Translations under genes and position numbers: made by a program | Part shown: piece after piece, positions 46,282-54,928 of the stretch | Numbering within the stretch: the first letter of the stretch is position 1 | Layout of the letters: each line of letters starts with the position of its first letter | The notes under the pieces: generated by a model | The model's input: only the letters and a program-made list of their open reading frames with translations | The model's database searches: none | Told to the model about the DNA's origin: nothing | Origin: Pontimonas salivibrio | GTDB lineage: Bacteria; Actinomycetota; Actinomycetes; Actinomycetales; Microbacteriaceae | Direction of reading: 5' to 3' | Length of the DNA: 64,000 nt | Assembly: GCF_002950575.1 (NCBI RefSeq) | Contig: NZ_CP026923.1 | Span: 434,001-498,000 of the forward strand

Positions 46282-46778
46282 CGTGGGAAACACCCAGTGC
46301 TGAGGATTACCGTCAGCTTGCTCACCAATTAGGTCGCCCGATGCGTGGATTACACGCCATCGCTGCCCGGTGTGCGTGTGGTGCCCCCGCGGTGGTGGTG
46401 ACCCTTCCACGCCTCGATGACGGAACACCCTTTCCTACCCTCTACTACCTCTCGCTGCCCTCTGGAACGAAAGAGGCATCGCGGTTGGAAGCCGCCGGAC
46501 GGATGGCCGAATACGAGGCTCGACTGCACCAAGATGAGCAGGCGCGCCAGCAGTACCAGAAAGCCCACGAAGATTTTCTCCACACCCGGGCCCAATGGGG
46601 TGTTGTCCCCGAAATTGACGGAATCAGCGCAGGTGGCATGCCAGAGCGCGTCAAATGCCTGCACGCCCTGATTGCTCACTCCCTCGCGGAAGGCCCCGGG
46701 GTGAACCCCGTGGGGGACTGGGCCCTAGCCGATACTCAGTGGAGCCTGGAGGTGTGCCGGTGTTCTCCAGAAGTGTGA
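46278..46778 (+). CDS. DUF501 family protein
   Basis: The 166-residue protein fits DUF501: QLGRPMRGLHAIAARCACGAPAVV near the start, PFPTLYYLSLP, GRMAEYEARL and the C-terminal ERVKCLHALIAHSLA with GVNPVGD. The conserved Cys and His residues suggest metal binding, but the function is unknown. It is ATGA-coupled to the FtsB-like gene, as usual in actinobacteria, and its end overlaps the protease gene by 19 bases. The Ppx/GppA gene that often comes next is not here. Confidence 0.9.
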   Translation: MTWETPSAEDYRQLAHQLGRPMRGLHAIAARCACGAPAVVVTLPRLDDGTPFPTLYYLSLPSGTKEASRLEAAGRMAEYEARLHQDEQARQQYQKAHEDFLHTRAQWGVVPEIDGISAGGMPERVKCLHALIAHSLAEGPGVNPVGDWALADTQWSLEVCRCSPEV

Positions 46779-48004
46779 CCCGCCTGGTGGGTGGTGTCCT
46801 ACTGGGTGCGCTGTGTGTGACTCTGGGGGTCAACGCCCCGGTGGCTCACGCCGATGAGGTGCGTGATCGTCAGTATTGGCTGGACGAGTTTGGGATCACT
46901 GATGCGTGGAGTGTGACCCGCGGTGCGGGCGTCACCATTGCCATTATCGACACCGGTGTGGACGGTAACCACGAGGATCTTCGTGGCGCGGTGATTGGCG
47001 GAACAGATGTGTCGGGTCTCGGTTCGGTAAATGGCCAAACACCGGTCGGTTCCTCCAGTGAGCACGGCACCATGGTGGCTTCTCTCGCCGCCGGGCGAGG
47101 ACACGGTGGTGATGACGGGATTATCGGAAGCGCTCCGGAGGCTTCCATCCTCAGCGTGTCGATGAGTTTTCAAAACACGACCATTCCCGCAGATGAGCAG
47201 ATTGCCGAGGCGGTGATCTGGGCTGTCGATAACGGCGCAGACGTGATTTCACTTTCACTCACCAGAAACACGAGGGAATGGCCAGTCAGTTGGGACAAAG
47301 CGTTTGGTTATGCCGAAGACAACGACGTGGTGGTGGTGGCGGCCGCTGGCAACCGCTCGGCGGGAACAGAAGTGGTCGGGGCGCCAGCGACCATGCCGGG
47401 GGTATTGACTGTTGGCGGCGTGGACCAATCGGGTGTGGCTAGCGCCCAAGCATCCAGCCAAGGAATCACCATTGGGGTGATGGCTCCCAGTGAAAACCTG
47501 GTCGGCGCCCTACCCGGTGAGGGTTACGCCGTGTGGGCAGGAACGAGTGGGGCGACGCCGATTGTGTCAGGCATTGTCGCTCTGGTCCGTGCCGCATACC
47601 CTGGCCTCGATGCCGCCAATGTGGTGAACCGCATCTTGGCAACGGCAACACCGGTCACCCCGAGCATTCCCGACCCGTTGTACGGGTTTGGCCTGGTTGA
47701 TGCTTACCAAGCTGTCGCTGCCGATGTTCCCCTGGTCTCCGCTAATCCGCTAGGAACTATTGACGAGTGGGTGGAGATTTATCGTCGAGGCGACGACCAA
47801 CAAGTGGTGTACCCCTTGGGTCCGATCGTTGCGCCCGAGGTGCCCTTCGCGGGGGAGAGCCAACCGGTCACTGCCCGGACAGACCCCGGGTTTGTCGAGC
47901 AAATCCCGCTTCTCATGGTGGGTGGGGGAGTCGCGCTGGTGGTGTTGCTCGCAATCGGTGCCGGCTTCTCGGTACTGCATGCCCGCAACAAGCCACTAGA
48001 TTAG
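46760..48004 (+). CDS. Secreted, membrane-anchored S8 (subtilisin-like) serine protease
   Basis: The 414-residue protein has a signal peptide ending AHADE, an S8 domain with the triad Asp in IAIIDTGVDG, His in EHGTMVAS and Ser in GTSGATPIVSG, and a C-terminal transmembrane helix with a short basic end. This resembles mycosin-type proteases that face the outside of the membrane. GTG 46760 is seven bases after GGAGG. There is no ESX secretion gene nearby, so a link to type VII secretion is not supported here. Its target is unknown. Confidence 0.9.
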   Translation: MFSRSVTRLVGGVLLGALCVTLGVNAPVAHADEVRDRQYWLDEFGITDAWSVTRGAGVTIAIIDTGVDGNHEDLRGAVIGGTDVSGLGSVNGQTPVGSSSEHGTMVASLAAGRGHGGDDGIIGSAPEASILSVSMSFQNTTIPADEQIAEAVIWAVDNGADVISLSLTRNTREWPVSWDKAFGYAEDNDVVVVAAAGNRSAGTEVVGAPATMPGVLTVGGVDQSGVASAQASSQGITIGVMAPSENLVGALPGEGYAVWAGTSGATPIVSGIVALVRAAYPGLDAANVVNRILATATPVTPSIPDPLYGFGLVDAYQAVAADVPLVSANPLGTIDEWVEIYRRGDDQQVVYPLGPIVAPEVPFAGESQPVTARTDPGFVEQIPLLMVGGGVALVVLLAIGAGFSVLHARNKPLD

Positions 48005-48038
48005 GACAGTAACGCCCCTTCGTCGGAGAGTTTTTATT

Positions 48039-49412
48039 GTGTCTAACATTGTGATCATCGGTGGCGGATATGCCGGTTTCTATGCCGCATTCAAGCTTGA
48101 GCGCCAGCTTCGAAAGAATGAAGCGTCGGTCACCCTCATTGACCCCTTGCCCTACATGACCTACCAGCCGTTCTTGCCTGAAGTGGCGGCAGGTTCTATT
48201 GAGGCCCGTCACGTTGTGGTGCCCCACCGCCGTCACCTGAAGCGCACCCGAGTGATTACCGCCCGGGTCACTGGAATTGACCACGCCAATAAACAGGTCA
48301 CTGTGACCCCCGAATTTGGCGACCCCTTCACTGTGGACTACGACCACGTTGTGGTCACTGCGGGCGCGGTCACCAGAACATTCCCCATCCCCGGTGTTGC
48401 GGATGTCGCCATTGGCATGAAAACCGTCGAAGAGGCGGTTGCCGTGCGTGACCGGCTCATCGACAACATGAACATTGCCGCTCACATGCCCCCAGGGCCA
48501 GAGCGAGACCGCCTCCTCACCGTTGTGGTGGTCGGTGGTGGCTTTGCCGGAATCGAAACGTTTGCCGAATTGCGTGGTTTGGTCAGTGACCTCCTCCGGA
48601 GGTTCCCTGAGCTCACCATCTCGGATACCCATTTCCACCTCATCGAGGCGATGGATCGAATCATGCCCGAGGTGTCGTTGAAGACCAGCCACTGGGTGAT
48701 TAAGAATCTTGAAAAGCGCGAAGCGCACATCCACCTCAACACCCAGCTGGTCAGCGCGGTGGACGGTCGTATTGAACTCTCGACCGGCGAGTCGCTGGAA
48801 ACCAACCTGGTGGTGTGGACTGCGGGGGTAAAAGCCCAGTCGATGCTCGGTGGCTCCGGTGTTCCCCTCGAAGAACGCGGTCGGGTGCGTGCGCAAGCAG
48901 ACCTGCGGGTTATTGACGACAACGGTGTTGTGGAGGGTATGTGGACCTCCGGTGATGTGGCGGCTGTGCCCGATCTGAGTGGTGGTGGTGTCGGTGGATA
49001 CTGTGTCCCGAACGCCCAGCACGCCGTGCGCCAGGGCAAGCACCTGGCGAAAAACCTCACGGCTGTCCTGCGTGGCGAAGAACCCAAAGACTATTTCCAC
49101 AAAAACTTGGGCGCTGTCGCAGGCCTCGGAGTCGGTGTGGGTGTCTTGCAGGTCGGAAACTTTGCGCTGACTGGGTTCTTGGGTTTCTTGGCTCACCGCG
49201 GCTACCACGGTTTGGCGATGCCGATGTGGGAGCGGAAAGTCCGGGTCGTATCCGACTGGCTGCTTCAGTTGTTCTGGGGTCGGGATGTGGCGAGTATTCG
49301 GGCCGTCCAAAAGCCTCGAGAGTTTTTTGAAGAATTTGCGGCGAGGCCTTCTCCCGCTGCGGAAGCGACCGCTAAGAAGCGCGCGTCCAAGGCGAAAGTG
49401 TCCGCCAACTAG
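48039..49412 (+). CDS. ndh: Type II NADH dehydrogenase (NDH-2)
   Basis: The 457-residue flavoprotein moves electrons from NADH to quinone without pumping protons. FAD binds at IIGGGYAGFYAAF near the start and NAD at VVVVGGGFAGIETFAEL in the middle; WTAGVKAQSML and TSGDVAAVPD are the second FAD motifs. A hydrophobic/amphipathic C-terminal region with GYHGLAMP would bind the membrane surface. The long antisense frame opposite (47913-49439) is a shadow of this gene. A tRNA gene follows directly. Confidence 0.92.
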   Translation: MSNIVIIGGGYAGFYAAFKLERQLRKNEASVTLIDPLPYMTYQPFLPEVAAGSIEARHVVVPHRRHLKRTRVITARVTGIDHANKQVTVTPEFGDPFTVDYDHVVVTAGAVTRTFPIPGVADVAIGMKTVEEAVAVRDRLIDNMNIAAHMPPGPERDRLLTVVVVGGGFAGIETFAELRGLVSDLLRRFPELTISDTHFHLIEAMDRIMPEVSLKTSHWVIKNLEKREAHIHLNTQLVSAVDGRIELSTGESLETNLVVWTAGVKAQSMLGGSGVPLEERGRVRAQADLRVIDDNGVVEGMWTSGDVAAVPDLSGGGVGGYCVPNAQHAVRQGKHLAKNLTAVLRGEEPKDYFHKNLGAVAGLGVGVGVLQVGNFALTGFLGFLAHRGYHGLAMPMWERKVRVVSDWLLQLFWGRDVASIRAVQKPREFFEEFAARPSPAAEATAKKRASKAKVSAN

Positions 49413-49424
49413 ACTTATTTTCGG

Positions 49425-49501
49425 GCCCCGGTAGCCCAATCGGCAGAGGCAGGCGACTTAAAATCGTCCCAGTCGGGGTTCGAGTCCCCGCCGGGGCACC
49501 A
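49425..49501 (+). tRNA. tRNA-Leu (anticodon TAA) with a short variable loop
   Basis: The 77-base gene folds with acceptor GCCCCGG/CCGGGGC, D-arm GCC/GGC, anticodon stem GGCGA/TCGTC around CTTAAAA (anticodon TAA, which reads UUA), and T-arm CGGGG/CCCCG around TTCGAGT. CCA is encoded. The variable loop is only CCAGT, so this is class I shape, whereas bacterial leucine tRNAs are usually class II with a long variable arm. Gene and anticodon are clear; the acceptor identity is taken from the anticodon. Confidence 0.88.
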
Positions 49502-49539
49502 GCACTATTAGGGCTGGTGGATGTTCAGTTCTTCTCAGT

Positions 49540-50118
49540 ATGCTCGAGCCCATGGACGCACTAATCATTGTGGGAATTCTGGTCGTACTGGTCGTCGCAA
49601 TCGGTATCTATCTGTGGTCGACCTATAACGGACTCGTCACCCTAAACGTGCGGGTGGATGAGGCGTGGAGTGACATCACCGTCCAGTTGAAGAGGCGGGC
49701 GGACCTCATCCCCAACTTGGTCGACACCGTTAAGGGTTATGCAACGCATGAGAGTGCGGTGTTTGAAAACGTCACTAAAGCCCGAGCAGCGACTATCGGG
49801 GCTCAGTCACCCACTGAGGCGGCCCAAGCAGAGAACATGATGCAGGATGCCCTGAAAAGCATTTTTGCGGTGGCTGAGGCCTACCCACAGCTCCAGGCGA
49901 GCCAAAATTTTCTTCAACTCCAGGGCGAATTGGTCGACACTGAAGACAAGATTCAAAGCGCGAGGCGTTTTTACAACGGCGGTGTCCGGGAGCTGAACAC
50001 CCGCATTCAACTATTCCCCAACAATATTTTTGCCAACAACTTGGGCTTCAGTGAGCGCGACTTCTTCGAAGTGGCAAACCCTGAAGCAATCGCCGAGTCC
50101 CCGCGTATTCAGTTCTAA
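49540..50118 (+). CDS. LemA family protein
   Basis: The 192-residue protein has one N-terminal transmembrane helix (about residues 6-26) and a helical LemA domain: the family stretch YNGLVTLNVRVDEAWSDI, QLKRRADLIPNLVDTVKGYA and RRFYNGGVRELNTRIQLFP near the end. LemA proteins are membrane-anchored with an outside helical bundle and unknown function. ATG 49552, four codons later, is an equally good start. It precedes an M48 protease gene; lemA-htpX pairing is common in bacteria and suggests joint action. Confidence 0.9.
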   Translation: MLEPMDALIIVGILVVLVVAIGIYLWSTYNGLVTLNVRVDEAWSDITVQLKRRADLIPNLVDTVKGYATHESAVFENVTKARAATIGAQSPTEAAQAENMMQDALKSIFAVAEAYPQLQASQNFLQLQGELVDTEDKIQSARRFYNGGVRELNTRIQLFPNNIFANNLGFSERDFFEVANPEAIAESPRIQF

Positions 50119-50174
50119 CCGTGTCCGGAGTTCACAACCCCCACGTCGTGGGTTACCGAAGGTAGGGCTGGCCG

Positions 50175-51062
50175 GTGTATCGGGCAATCGCGGCGAATAA
50201 GCGCAACACGTACATCATCATGGCCGGCTTTGTCCTCATCGTCGCTGCTCTCGGTTTTCTCGCGGCTGCCATGTTTGGTGATGGTTCGGGACTGATTTTC
50301 TGGGCGGTCCTCGCCGGAGCGCTGATTTATGTCGTCATCCAGTACTACCAAGCGGGCAAACAGGCTTTGGCGATGGCCGGCGCGCAAGAAATTCAGAAGC
50401 GCGATAATCCCAGGTTGTATCGGATTGTCGAAAACCTGGCCATCACGATGGGCCTTCCCACGCCCAAGGTCTACATCGTGAACGACCCGGCCCCAAACGC
50501 TTTTGCGACTGGACGCGACCCAGAACACGCTGCCGTCGCCGCCACAACGGGCCTCTTGGATCTGATGGACGACACCGAGTTAGAGGGCGTAATGGCCCAC
50601 GAGATGGCTCACGTGAAAAACCTCGACATTCGTGTCACCACCATCGTGTTTGGGCTCGTGGTTGTTGTCGGACTGCTCGCTGATTTCCTCGCACGGATGG
50701 CCTTTTTTGGGGGCATGCGGCGAAATGGTGGTGGCGCACACCCGGTGTTGTTGATTGTGGGAATTTTGGCCATGGTTCTTGCGCCTTTACTGGCAGGGGT
50801 GATTCAGGCGGCGGTGTCGAGGCAACGGGAGTATTTGGCTGACGCAACAGGTGCTTTGACCACCCGGCACCCAGAGGGCTTGGCCAGTGCTCTGAACAAG
50901 CTTGGTGAATATGGCCGACCCTTGAAGCGCCAGCAGGCGTCCATGGCCCACCTCTGGATGGCTGACCCTATTCAGCCGGGAGTCATCGATCGAATGTTTC
51001 AAACCCACCCTCCTATTCCGGAGCGAATTAAGCGTTTGATGGACAATCGGGCCCGCTTCTAG
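50175..51062 (+). CDS. htpX: M48-family zinc metalloprotease, HtpX-like
   Basis: The 295-residue membrane protease has two N-terminal helices, the zinc motif HEMAH within VMAHEMAHVKN, two more helices after it, and the third-ligand region REYLADATGALTTRHPEGLASAL. HtpX degrades misfolded membrane proteins. It starts 57 bases after lemA, supporting a LemA-HtpX unit. The C-terminal THPPIPERIKRL is typical of the family. Confidence 0.93.
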   Translation: MYRAIAANKRNTYIIMAGFVLIVAALGFLAAAMFGDGSGLIFWAVLAGALIYVVIQYYQAGKQALAMAGAQEIQKRDNPRLYRIVENLAITMGLPTPKVYIVNDPAPNAFATGRDPEHAAVAATTGLLDLMDDTELEGVMAHEMAHVKNLDIRVTTIVFGLVVVVGLLADFLARMAFFGGMRRNGGGAHPVLLIVGILAMVLAPLLAGVIQAAVSRQREYLADATGALTTRHPEGLASALNKLGEYGRPLKRQQASMAHLWMADPIQPGVIDRMFQTHPPIPERIKRLMDNRARF

Positions 51063-51097
51063 GGCTGTTGTGCCAACAGCGACCTAGACTGTTTCCC

Positions 51098-52231
51098 ATG
51101 CCATTGCCACGTCAACTCCGCGCGGGTCGGGAAAAACCGATAGTGCCACCGGGTGTGCAAATCGCTGCTGCCTGGTCGTGGCGCTTCATGGCCATCGTTG
51201 GCGCCCTAGCCGTCGCACTGCTGTTGGTTATCCAACTCAATTTCCTGGTGGTGCCACTATTGATTGCGGTGCTGCTCGCCGTGCTCGCCACGCCCTTGGC
51301 GAGGCAGCTTCGACGTATTGGTTTTCCGGGGTGGTTGGCCACCCTCAGCACACTGGTCACACTATTTGCCGCGGTAGCGGCTCTGGTGTGGTTGGTCGTT
51401 GAAGAAATCACCCGTGATTTCGCCTCCCTGCAAAGGCGAAGCGTAGAAGCCTACGAAGATTTCATCGATTTCCTGCTGGAATCACCACTGGGTGTCACCG
51501 AAGCCCAACTCACCCAATGGTTCGAGTCTTTCCTGATCGACATGGAGTGGAACACCGCCTGGGTGCTCTCCGGTGCACTCTCGGTGACCAGCTCGGTGGG
51601 CTCTGTGCTGGTGGGTATTGGTATTGCCTTCTTTGCCCTCATTTTCTTTGTTCACGACGGCGCCAGAATTTGGCGCTGGGTGGTGGGGCTCTTACCCAGT
51701 GATGCCCGGGCTCCGGTAGCGGGCGCCAGTGCGAAAGGCTGGGCCACCCTCACGAAGTTCGTCAACGTGCAGATCTTTGTGGCTGCAGTCGACGCACTCG
51801 GCATTGGCTTGGGGGCGTTCTTCTTGGGCTTGCCTTTGGTCTTACCCATCGCCGTCGCCGTGTTCCTCGGCGGTTTTGTGCCCATTATTGGTGCGTTTGT
51901 CACGGGAGCTATTGCCGCCTTCATCGCGTTGGTCTATGCCGGACCGGTCGCCGCACTGATCATGGTGATTATCGTCTTGGCGGTGCAGCAGTTAGAGAGT
52001 CAGGTTCTGCAACCACTCGTGATGGGCGCAGCAGTGAAAGTTCACCCTTTGGCCGTGGTGTTGGCCGTCTCAGCGGGAGGGTTCCTCGCCGGAATCCCGG
52101 GTGTGCTGTTTGCGGTACCCGTTGTCGCCTACCTGAACGTGTTCATCACTTACCTGTCACGCTCCGAATGGGTGGGTGACCCGGAGGCCGCGAAATGGGT
52201 GGCCCCGCCAATGGGAGGCTTGAGGGCATGA
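51098..52231 (+). CDS. AI-2E family transporter (UPF0118)
   Basis: The 377-residue membrane protein has about eight helices with the large soluble segment between the third and fourth and the conserved GGFVPIIGAFVTG and PLVMGAAVKVHPLAVVLAV stretches near the end. The family is named after E. coli TqsA, but members such as Na+/H+ antiporters show varied cargo, so the substrate is open. ATG 51098 is preferred to 51068. Its stop overlaps ilvA through ATGA. Confidence 0.88.
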   Translation: MPLPRQLRAGREKPIVPPGVQIAAAWSWRFMAIVGALAVALLLVIQLNFLVVPLLIAVLLAVLATPLARQLRRIGFPGWLATLSTLVTLFAAVAALVWLVVEEITRDFASLQRRSVEAYEDFIDFLLESPLGVTEAQLTQWFESFLIDMEWNTAWVLSGALSVTSSVGSVLVGIGIAFFALIFFVHDGARIWRWVVGLLPSDARAPVAGASAKGWATLTKFVNVQIFVAAVDALGIGLGAFFLGLPLVLPIAVAVFLGGFVPIIGAFVTGAIAAFIALVYAGPVAALIMVIIVLAVQQLESQVLQPLVMGAAVKVHPLAVVLAVSAGGFLAGIPGVLFAVPVVAYLNVFITYLSRSEWVGDPEAAKWVAPPMGGLRA

Positions 52232-53487
52232 CCGTAGTCGACCAACACACTGCAGCTGTCGCAATCCCGGGACCCAGCCTCGACGACTTTGAGGCTGCCC
52301 GAGCGACAGTATCTGCCGTGGCGCAGGTGACGCCCATGGAAGTCTCACGCTACTTGGAAGAACTTCTCGGTGTTCCGGTGTTTATGAAGTGTGAAAATCT
52401 GCAACGCACCGGTTCTTACAAAATCCGCGGCGCGTTTAACCGGATGTCGAAACTGAGTGAAGAGGAGCGCGCCCGCGGTGTTGTGGCGGCCAGCGCGGGA
52501 AACCACGCCCAAGGTGTCGCCTTTGCCGCCAAAGAGTTGGGCATTAAGGCCACCATCTTCACCCCCACCGGTGTGGCTCTTCCCAAACTGCAAGCGACCC
52601 GCGCCTACGGCGCGGAAGTGGTCCTCACCGGCGACACCATGATTGGCCCACTGCGGGCAGCCAGTGAGTTTGCCAAGCAAACGGGTGCGGTGCGTATTCC
52701 ACCGTTTGACCATCACGATGTGGTGGCCGGCCAAGGCACGGTGGGGCTTGAGATTCTTGACCAAATGCCTGAAGTGGAAACCGTTGTGGTTCCCATCGGT
52801 GGTGGTGGTCTGATGGCTGGTGTCGCCAGCGTCATGAAGCAGCGTGCTGCCCTCGAAGGTCGAAGCATCAAAGTCATTGGTGTGCAAGCTACAAACGCTG
52901 CCCCCTACCCGCTGTCGATCGAAGCCGGGAAAATCGTGGAGGTGTCGGTCAAGCCGACTATTGCTGACGGCATCGCCGTGTCGAAACCGGGAGAGTTGAA
53001 TTTCGACATCATCAAACACACGGTCGATGAGGTGGTCACCGTTGACGATGACGAGACCGCCCGCGCCATTCTGGTGCTCTTGGAGCGAGCCAAAATGGTG
53101 GTCGAACCTGCGGGAGCTGTCGCTGTTGCGGCCGTCATGAGCGGTCTGGTGAAAGCCACAGGCCCCACCGCGGTGATCTTGAGCGGGGGAAACATTGACC
53201 CCATGATTTTGGAGCGGGTGATTAGCCGCGGTCTGGCCAGCTCCGGGCGTTACATGAAGATGCGTATCCCGCTTCCCGACCGGCCCGGTCAGTTAGCGAG
53301 AACCTCAGAAATCGTGGCCGATGAAAACGCCAACGTCGTAGAAGTGCTCCACACCCGCCACGGTACGGGCCTGCAGATCAGTCAGGTGGAACTGGAACTA
53401 CACATCGAAACCCGCGGGCCAGAACATGCCGAACAGGTTCTGGAAGCCCTCCGGCGTGAAGGTTACGAGCCGCGCACTGACTTCTAA
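52228..53487 (+). CDS. ilvA: Threonine ammonia-lyase (threonine dehydratase)
   Basis: IlvA turns threonine into 2-oxobutanoate, the first step to isoleucine, with pyridoxal phosphate. The 419-residue fold-II enzyme has the PLP lysine in GSYKIRGAFN (K65), the SAGNHAQGVAFAA loop and the phosphate-binding PIGGGGLMAGV. The C-terminal ACT-like domain (from about residue 345, IPLPDRPGQLARTSEIVA) suggests feedback control. Length and single ACT domain fit the short, TdcB-like group. It overlaps the preceding transporter gene through ATGA. Confidence 0.94.
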   Translation: MTVVDQHTAAVAIPGPSLDDFEAARATVSAVAQVTPMEVSRYLEELLGVPVFMKCENLQRTGSYKIRGAFNRMSKLSEEERARGVVAASAGNHAQGVAFAAKELGIKATIFTPTGVALPKLQATRAYGAEVVLTGDTMIGPLRAASEFAKQTGAVRIPPFDHHDVVAGQGTVGLEILDQMPEVETVVVPIGGGGLMAGVASVMKQRAALEGRSIKVIGVQATNAAPYPLSIEAGKIVEVSVKPTIADGIAVSKPGELNFDIIKHTVDEVVTVDDDETARAILVLLERAKMVVEPAGAVAVAAVMSGLVKATGPTAVILSGGNIDPMILERVISRGLASSGRYMKMRIPLPDRPGQLARTSEIVADENANVVEVLHTRHGTGLQISQVELELHIETRGPEHAEQVLEALRREGYEPRTDF

Positions 53488-53490
53488 CCG

Positions 53491-53513
53491 CCGGACCCGC
53501 ATAGGGGGTCCGG
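53491..53513. terminator. Shared terminator between ilvA and greA
   Basis: An 8-bp stem (CCGGACCC / GGGTCCGG) with a seven-base loop starts three bases after the ilvA stop and ends nine bases before the greA stop on the other strand. Its symmetry suits both directions. Confidence 0.7.
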
Positions 53514-53522
53514 TAGCTCGAA

Positions 53523-54014
53523 TTACGGACGGAACGTTTCGACGTCGATAATTTCGACGGCGATTTCGGCACCGCTGGGGGCCGTGTAGGTACTGGAATC
53601 GCCGACTTTCAAGCCGATGATGGCTTGGCCGATGGGGCTTTGCTCGCTGTACACATCGAGGTCAGTATCGCCGGCGAGTTCACGAGAACCGAGCAAGAAC
53701 TTTTCCTCATCGCCGTGGATGTGGGCGGTCACCACAGTGCCTGGTTCCACCACTCCGGAACTTTCCGGCACATCACCCACGTGCGCGTGTTTGAGCATGT
53801 CGGTGAGATTTCGAATACGCGATTCGATTTTCGCCTGCTCGTCTTTCGCCGCGTGGTAGCCGCCGTTTTCTTTCAAGTCGCCCTCTTCGCGGGCGATCTC
53901 GATGCGTTTAGAAATCTCTGCTCGACCTTTTGTGGAGAGTTGTTCCAACTCGAGCGCAAGCCGGTCGTAGGCTTCCTGGGTCAGCCAAACCGTGTGGTCT
54001 GATGTGTCTGCCAC
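53523..54014 (-). CDS. greA: Transcription elongation factor GreA
   Basis: GreA rescues backtracked RNA polymerase by stimulating cleavage of the nascent RNA. The 163-residue protein has the N-terminal coiled coil (LTQEAYDRLALELEQL through AKDEQAKIESRI), with the acidic tip residues in REEGDLKENGGYHAA, and the C-terminal FKBP-like domain with SPIGQAIIGLKVGD. Its downstream end meets the shared terminator; the DUF4307 gene lies upstream on the same strand. Confidence 0.96.
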   Translation of the reverse strand: MADTSDHTVWLTQEAYDRLALELEQLSTKGRAEISKRIEIAREEGDLKENGGYHAAKDEQAKIESRIRNLTDMLKHAHVGDVPESSGVVEPGTVVTAHIHGDEEKFLLGSRELAGDTDLDVYSEQSPIGQAIIGLKVGDSSTYTAPSGAEIAVEIIDVETFRP

Positions 54015-54080
54015 GAGTCAATCCCCCTTTAAATAGCTAACAACCGGCCCCATTCGGACACCGGTTGAGATTTGCTCAGA

Positions 54081-54560
54081 CTACGTCAACCAACACTCGT
54101 AGAGCAAGCCTGTGACGGCGGGCTCACTGGTGCGAAGGGGTTGGTTAAACACGCGGGTACGCACCTCGGCCGCAGGAATATCGACAATCTTCCACCCCAC
54201 AATCCCGTATTGGGCGTTGAGCGCTTGTACCGCACAGGACAGGGTGTTTCCGGGGGTAGTGGACACTTCAAACCGGACACTCACCTCTTGGTCACTGATT
54301 AGTTGATAACCCAAGTCGCGGGTTTCAAACTGTGTTCCTGGTTGTCCTAAACCCGCCCAACCCAACCAGGCGAGTAACACCACCGCCACACCGCTCCCAC
54401 CGGCAATGGCCCAGCGGCGTTGGCCCCGACGGTCCTGTGAGGTGTTGCCGTACCGGTCAGCGAGAAGGTCGTCAACGGAATCACTCGTTTCGGCAGCTTC
54501 GGCGCCCAAGGATGTCTCACGGTACGCGGTGGCAGAATCCTGGGTGTCCTCTCGGGACAT
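54081..54560 (-). CDS. DUF4307 membrane protein
   Basis: The 159-residue protein has an acidic N-terminal part ending LLADRYGNT, one transmembrane helix (about residues 50-70) and an outside domain ending GLLYECWLT. DUF4307 is an actinobacterial family found beside greA, often near mycothiol conjugate amidase; its function is unknown. ATG 54560 is used; a GTG directly upstream adds one residue. Confidence 0.85.
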   Translation of the reverse strand: MSREDTQDSATAYRETSLGAEAAETSDSVDDLLADRYGNTSQDRRGQRRWAIAGGSGVAVVLLAWLGWAGLGQPGTQFETRDLGYQLISDQEVSVRFEVSTTPGNTLSCAVQALNAQYGIVGWKIVDIPAAEVRTRVFNQPLRTSEPAVTGLLYECWLT

Positions 54561-54646
54561 CACACACCGCCTTCCGATACCGTAATGGCTAGAGATTATC
54601 GCCTGGATATGGGCGGGTGCTGAGCCAGAAAGGGGAGTCGTTGGCC

Positions 54647-54928
54647 GTGATCATCGCCTCCGAACTTATTCCCCCCATTGAAGTCGACCCGGTGTCGGTG
54701 ACACCGGGAGTCGTGGGATTTGTGGTGACCTTTTTAGTGGCGATTGCGGCACTGGCCCTCATCTTGGACATGGTGCGCCGGGTGCGAAGGGTGCGCTACC
54801 GCCAAGAAATCGGTGAGCGTCTCGACCGGGAAGTGGCCGCCACACAGGCGGACACCGAGCCCTCGAATGTGAGCACCACTGATACTGGGCCCTCTTCCTC
54901 CGCTACAGCGGAGGATTCACCGCGATAA
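54647..54928 (+). CDS. Small single-pass membrane protein
   Basis: The 93-residue product has a hydrophobic helix (VGFVVTFLVAIAALALILDM) followed by an Arg-rich stretch and an acidic Ser/Thr-rich tail. I know no function; small proteins of this form recur near greA in actinobacteria. GTG 54647 lies eight bases after AGGGGAG; TTG 54641 is also possible. Its 3' end overlaps the convergent PAQR-protein gene by 26 bases. Confidence 0.7.
   Translation: MIIASELIPPIEVDPVSVTPGVVGFVVTFLVAIAALALILDMVRRVRRVRYRQEIGERLDREVAATQADTEPSNVSTTDTGPSSSATAEDSPR

Noticed and set aside
46760-48004. Membrane-anchored subtilase taken as an ESX mycosin
   Set aside because: No EccB/C/D, EsxA/B or PE/PPE genes are near; only the domain layout is similar.
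47913-49439. 508-codon minus-strand ORF
   Set aside because: It is antisense to ndh, which has clear FAD and NAD motifs; the antisense product is His/Gly/Arg-rich without family features.
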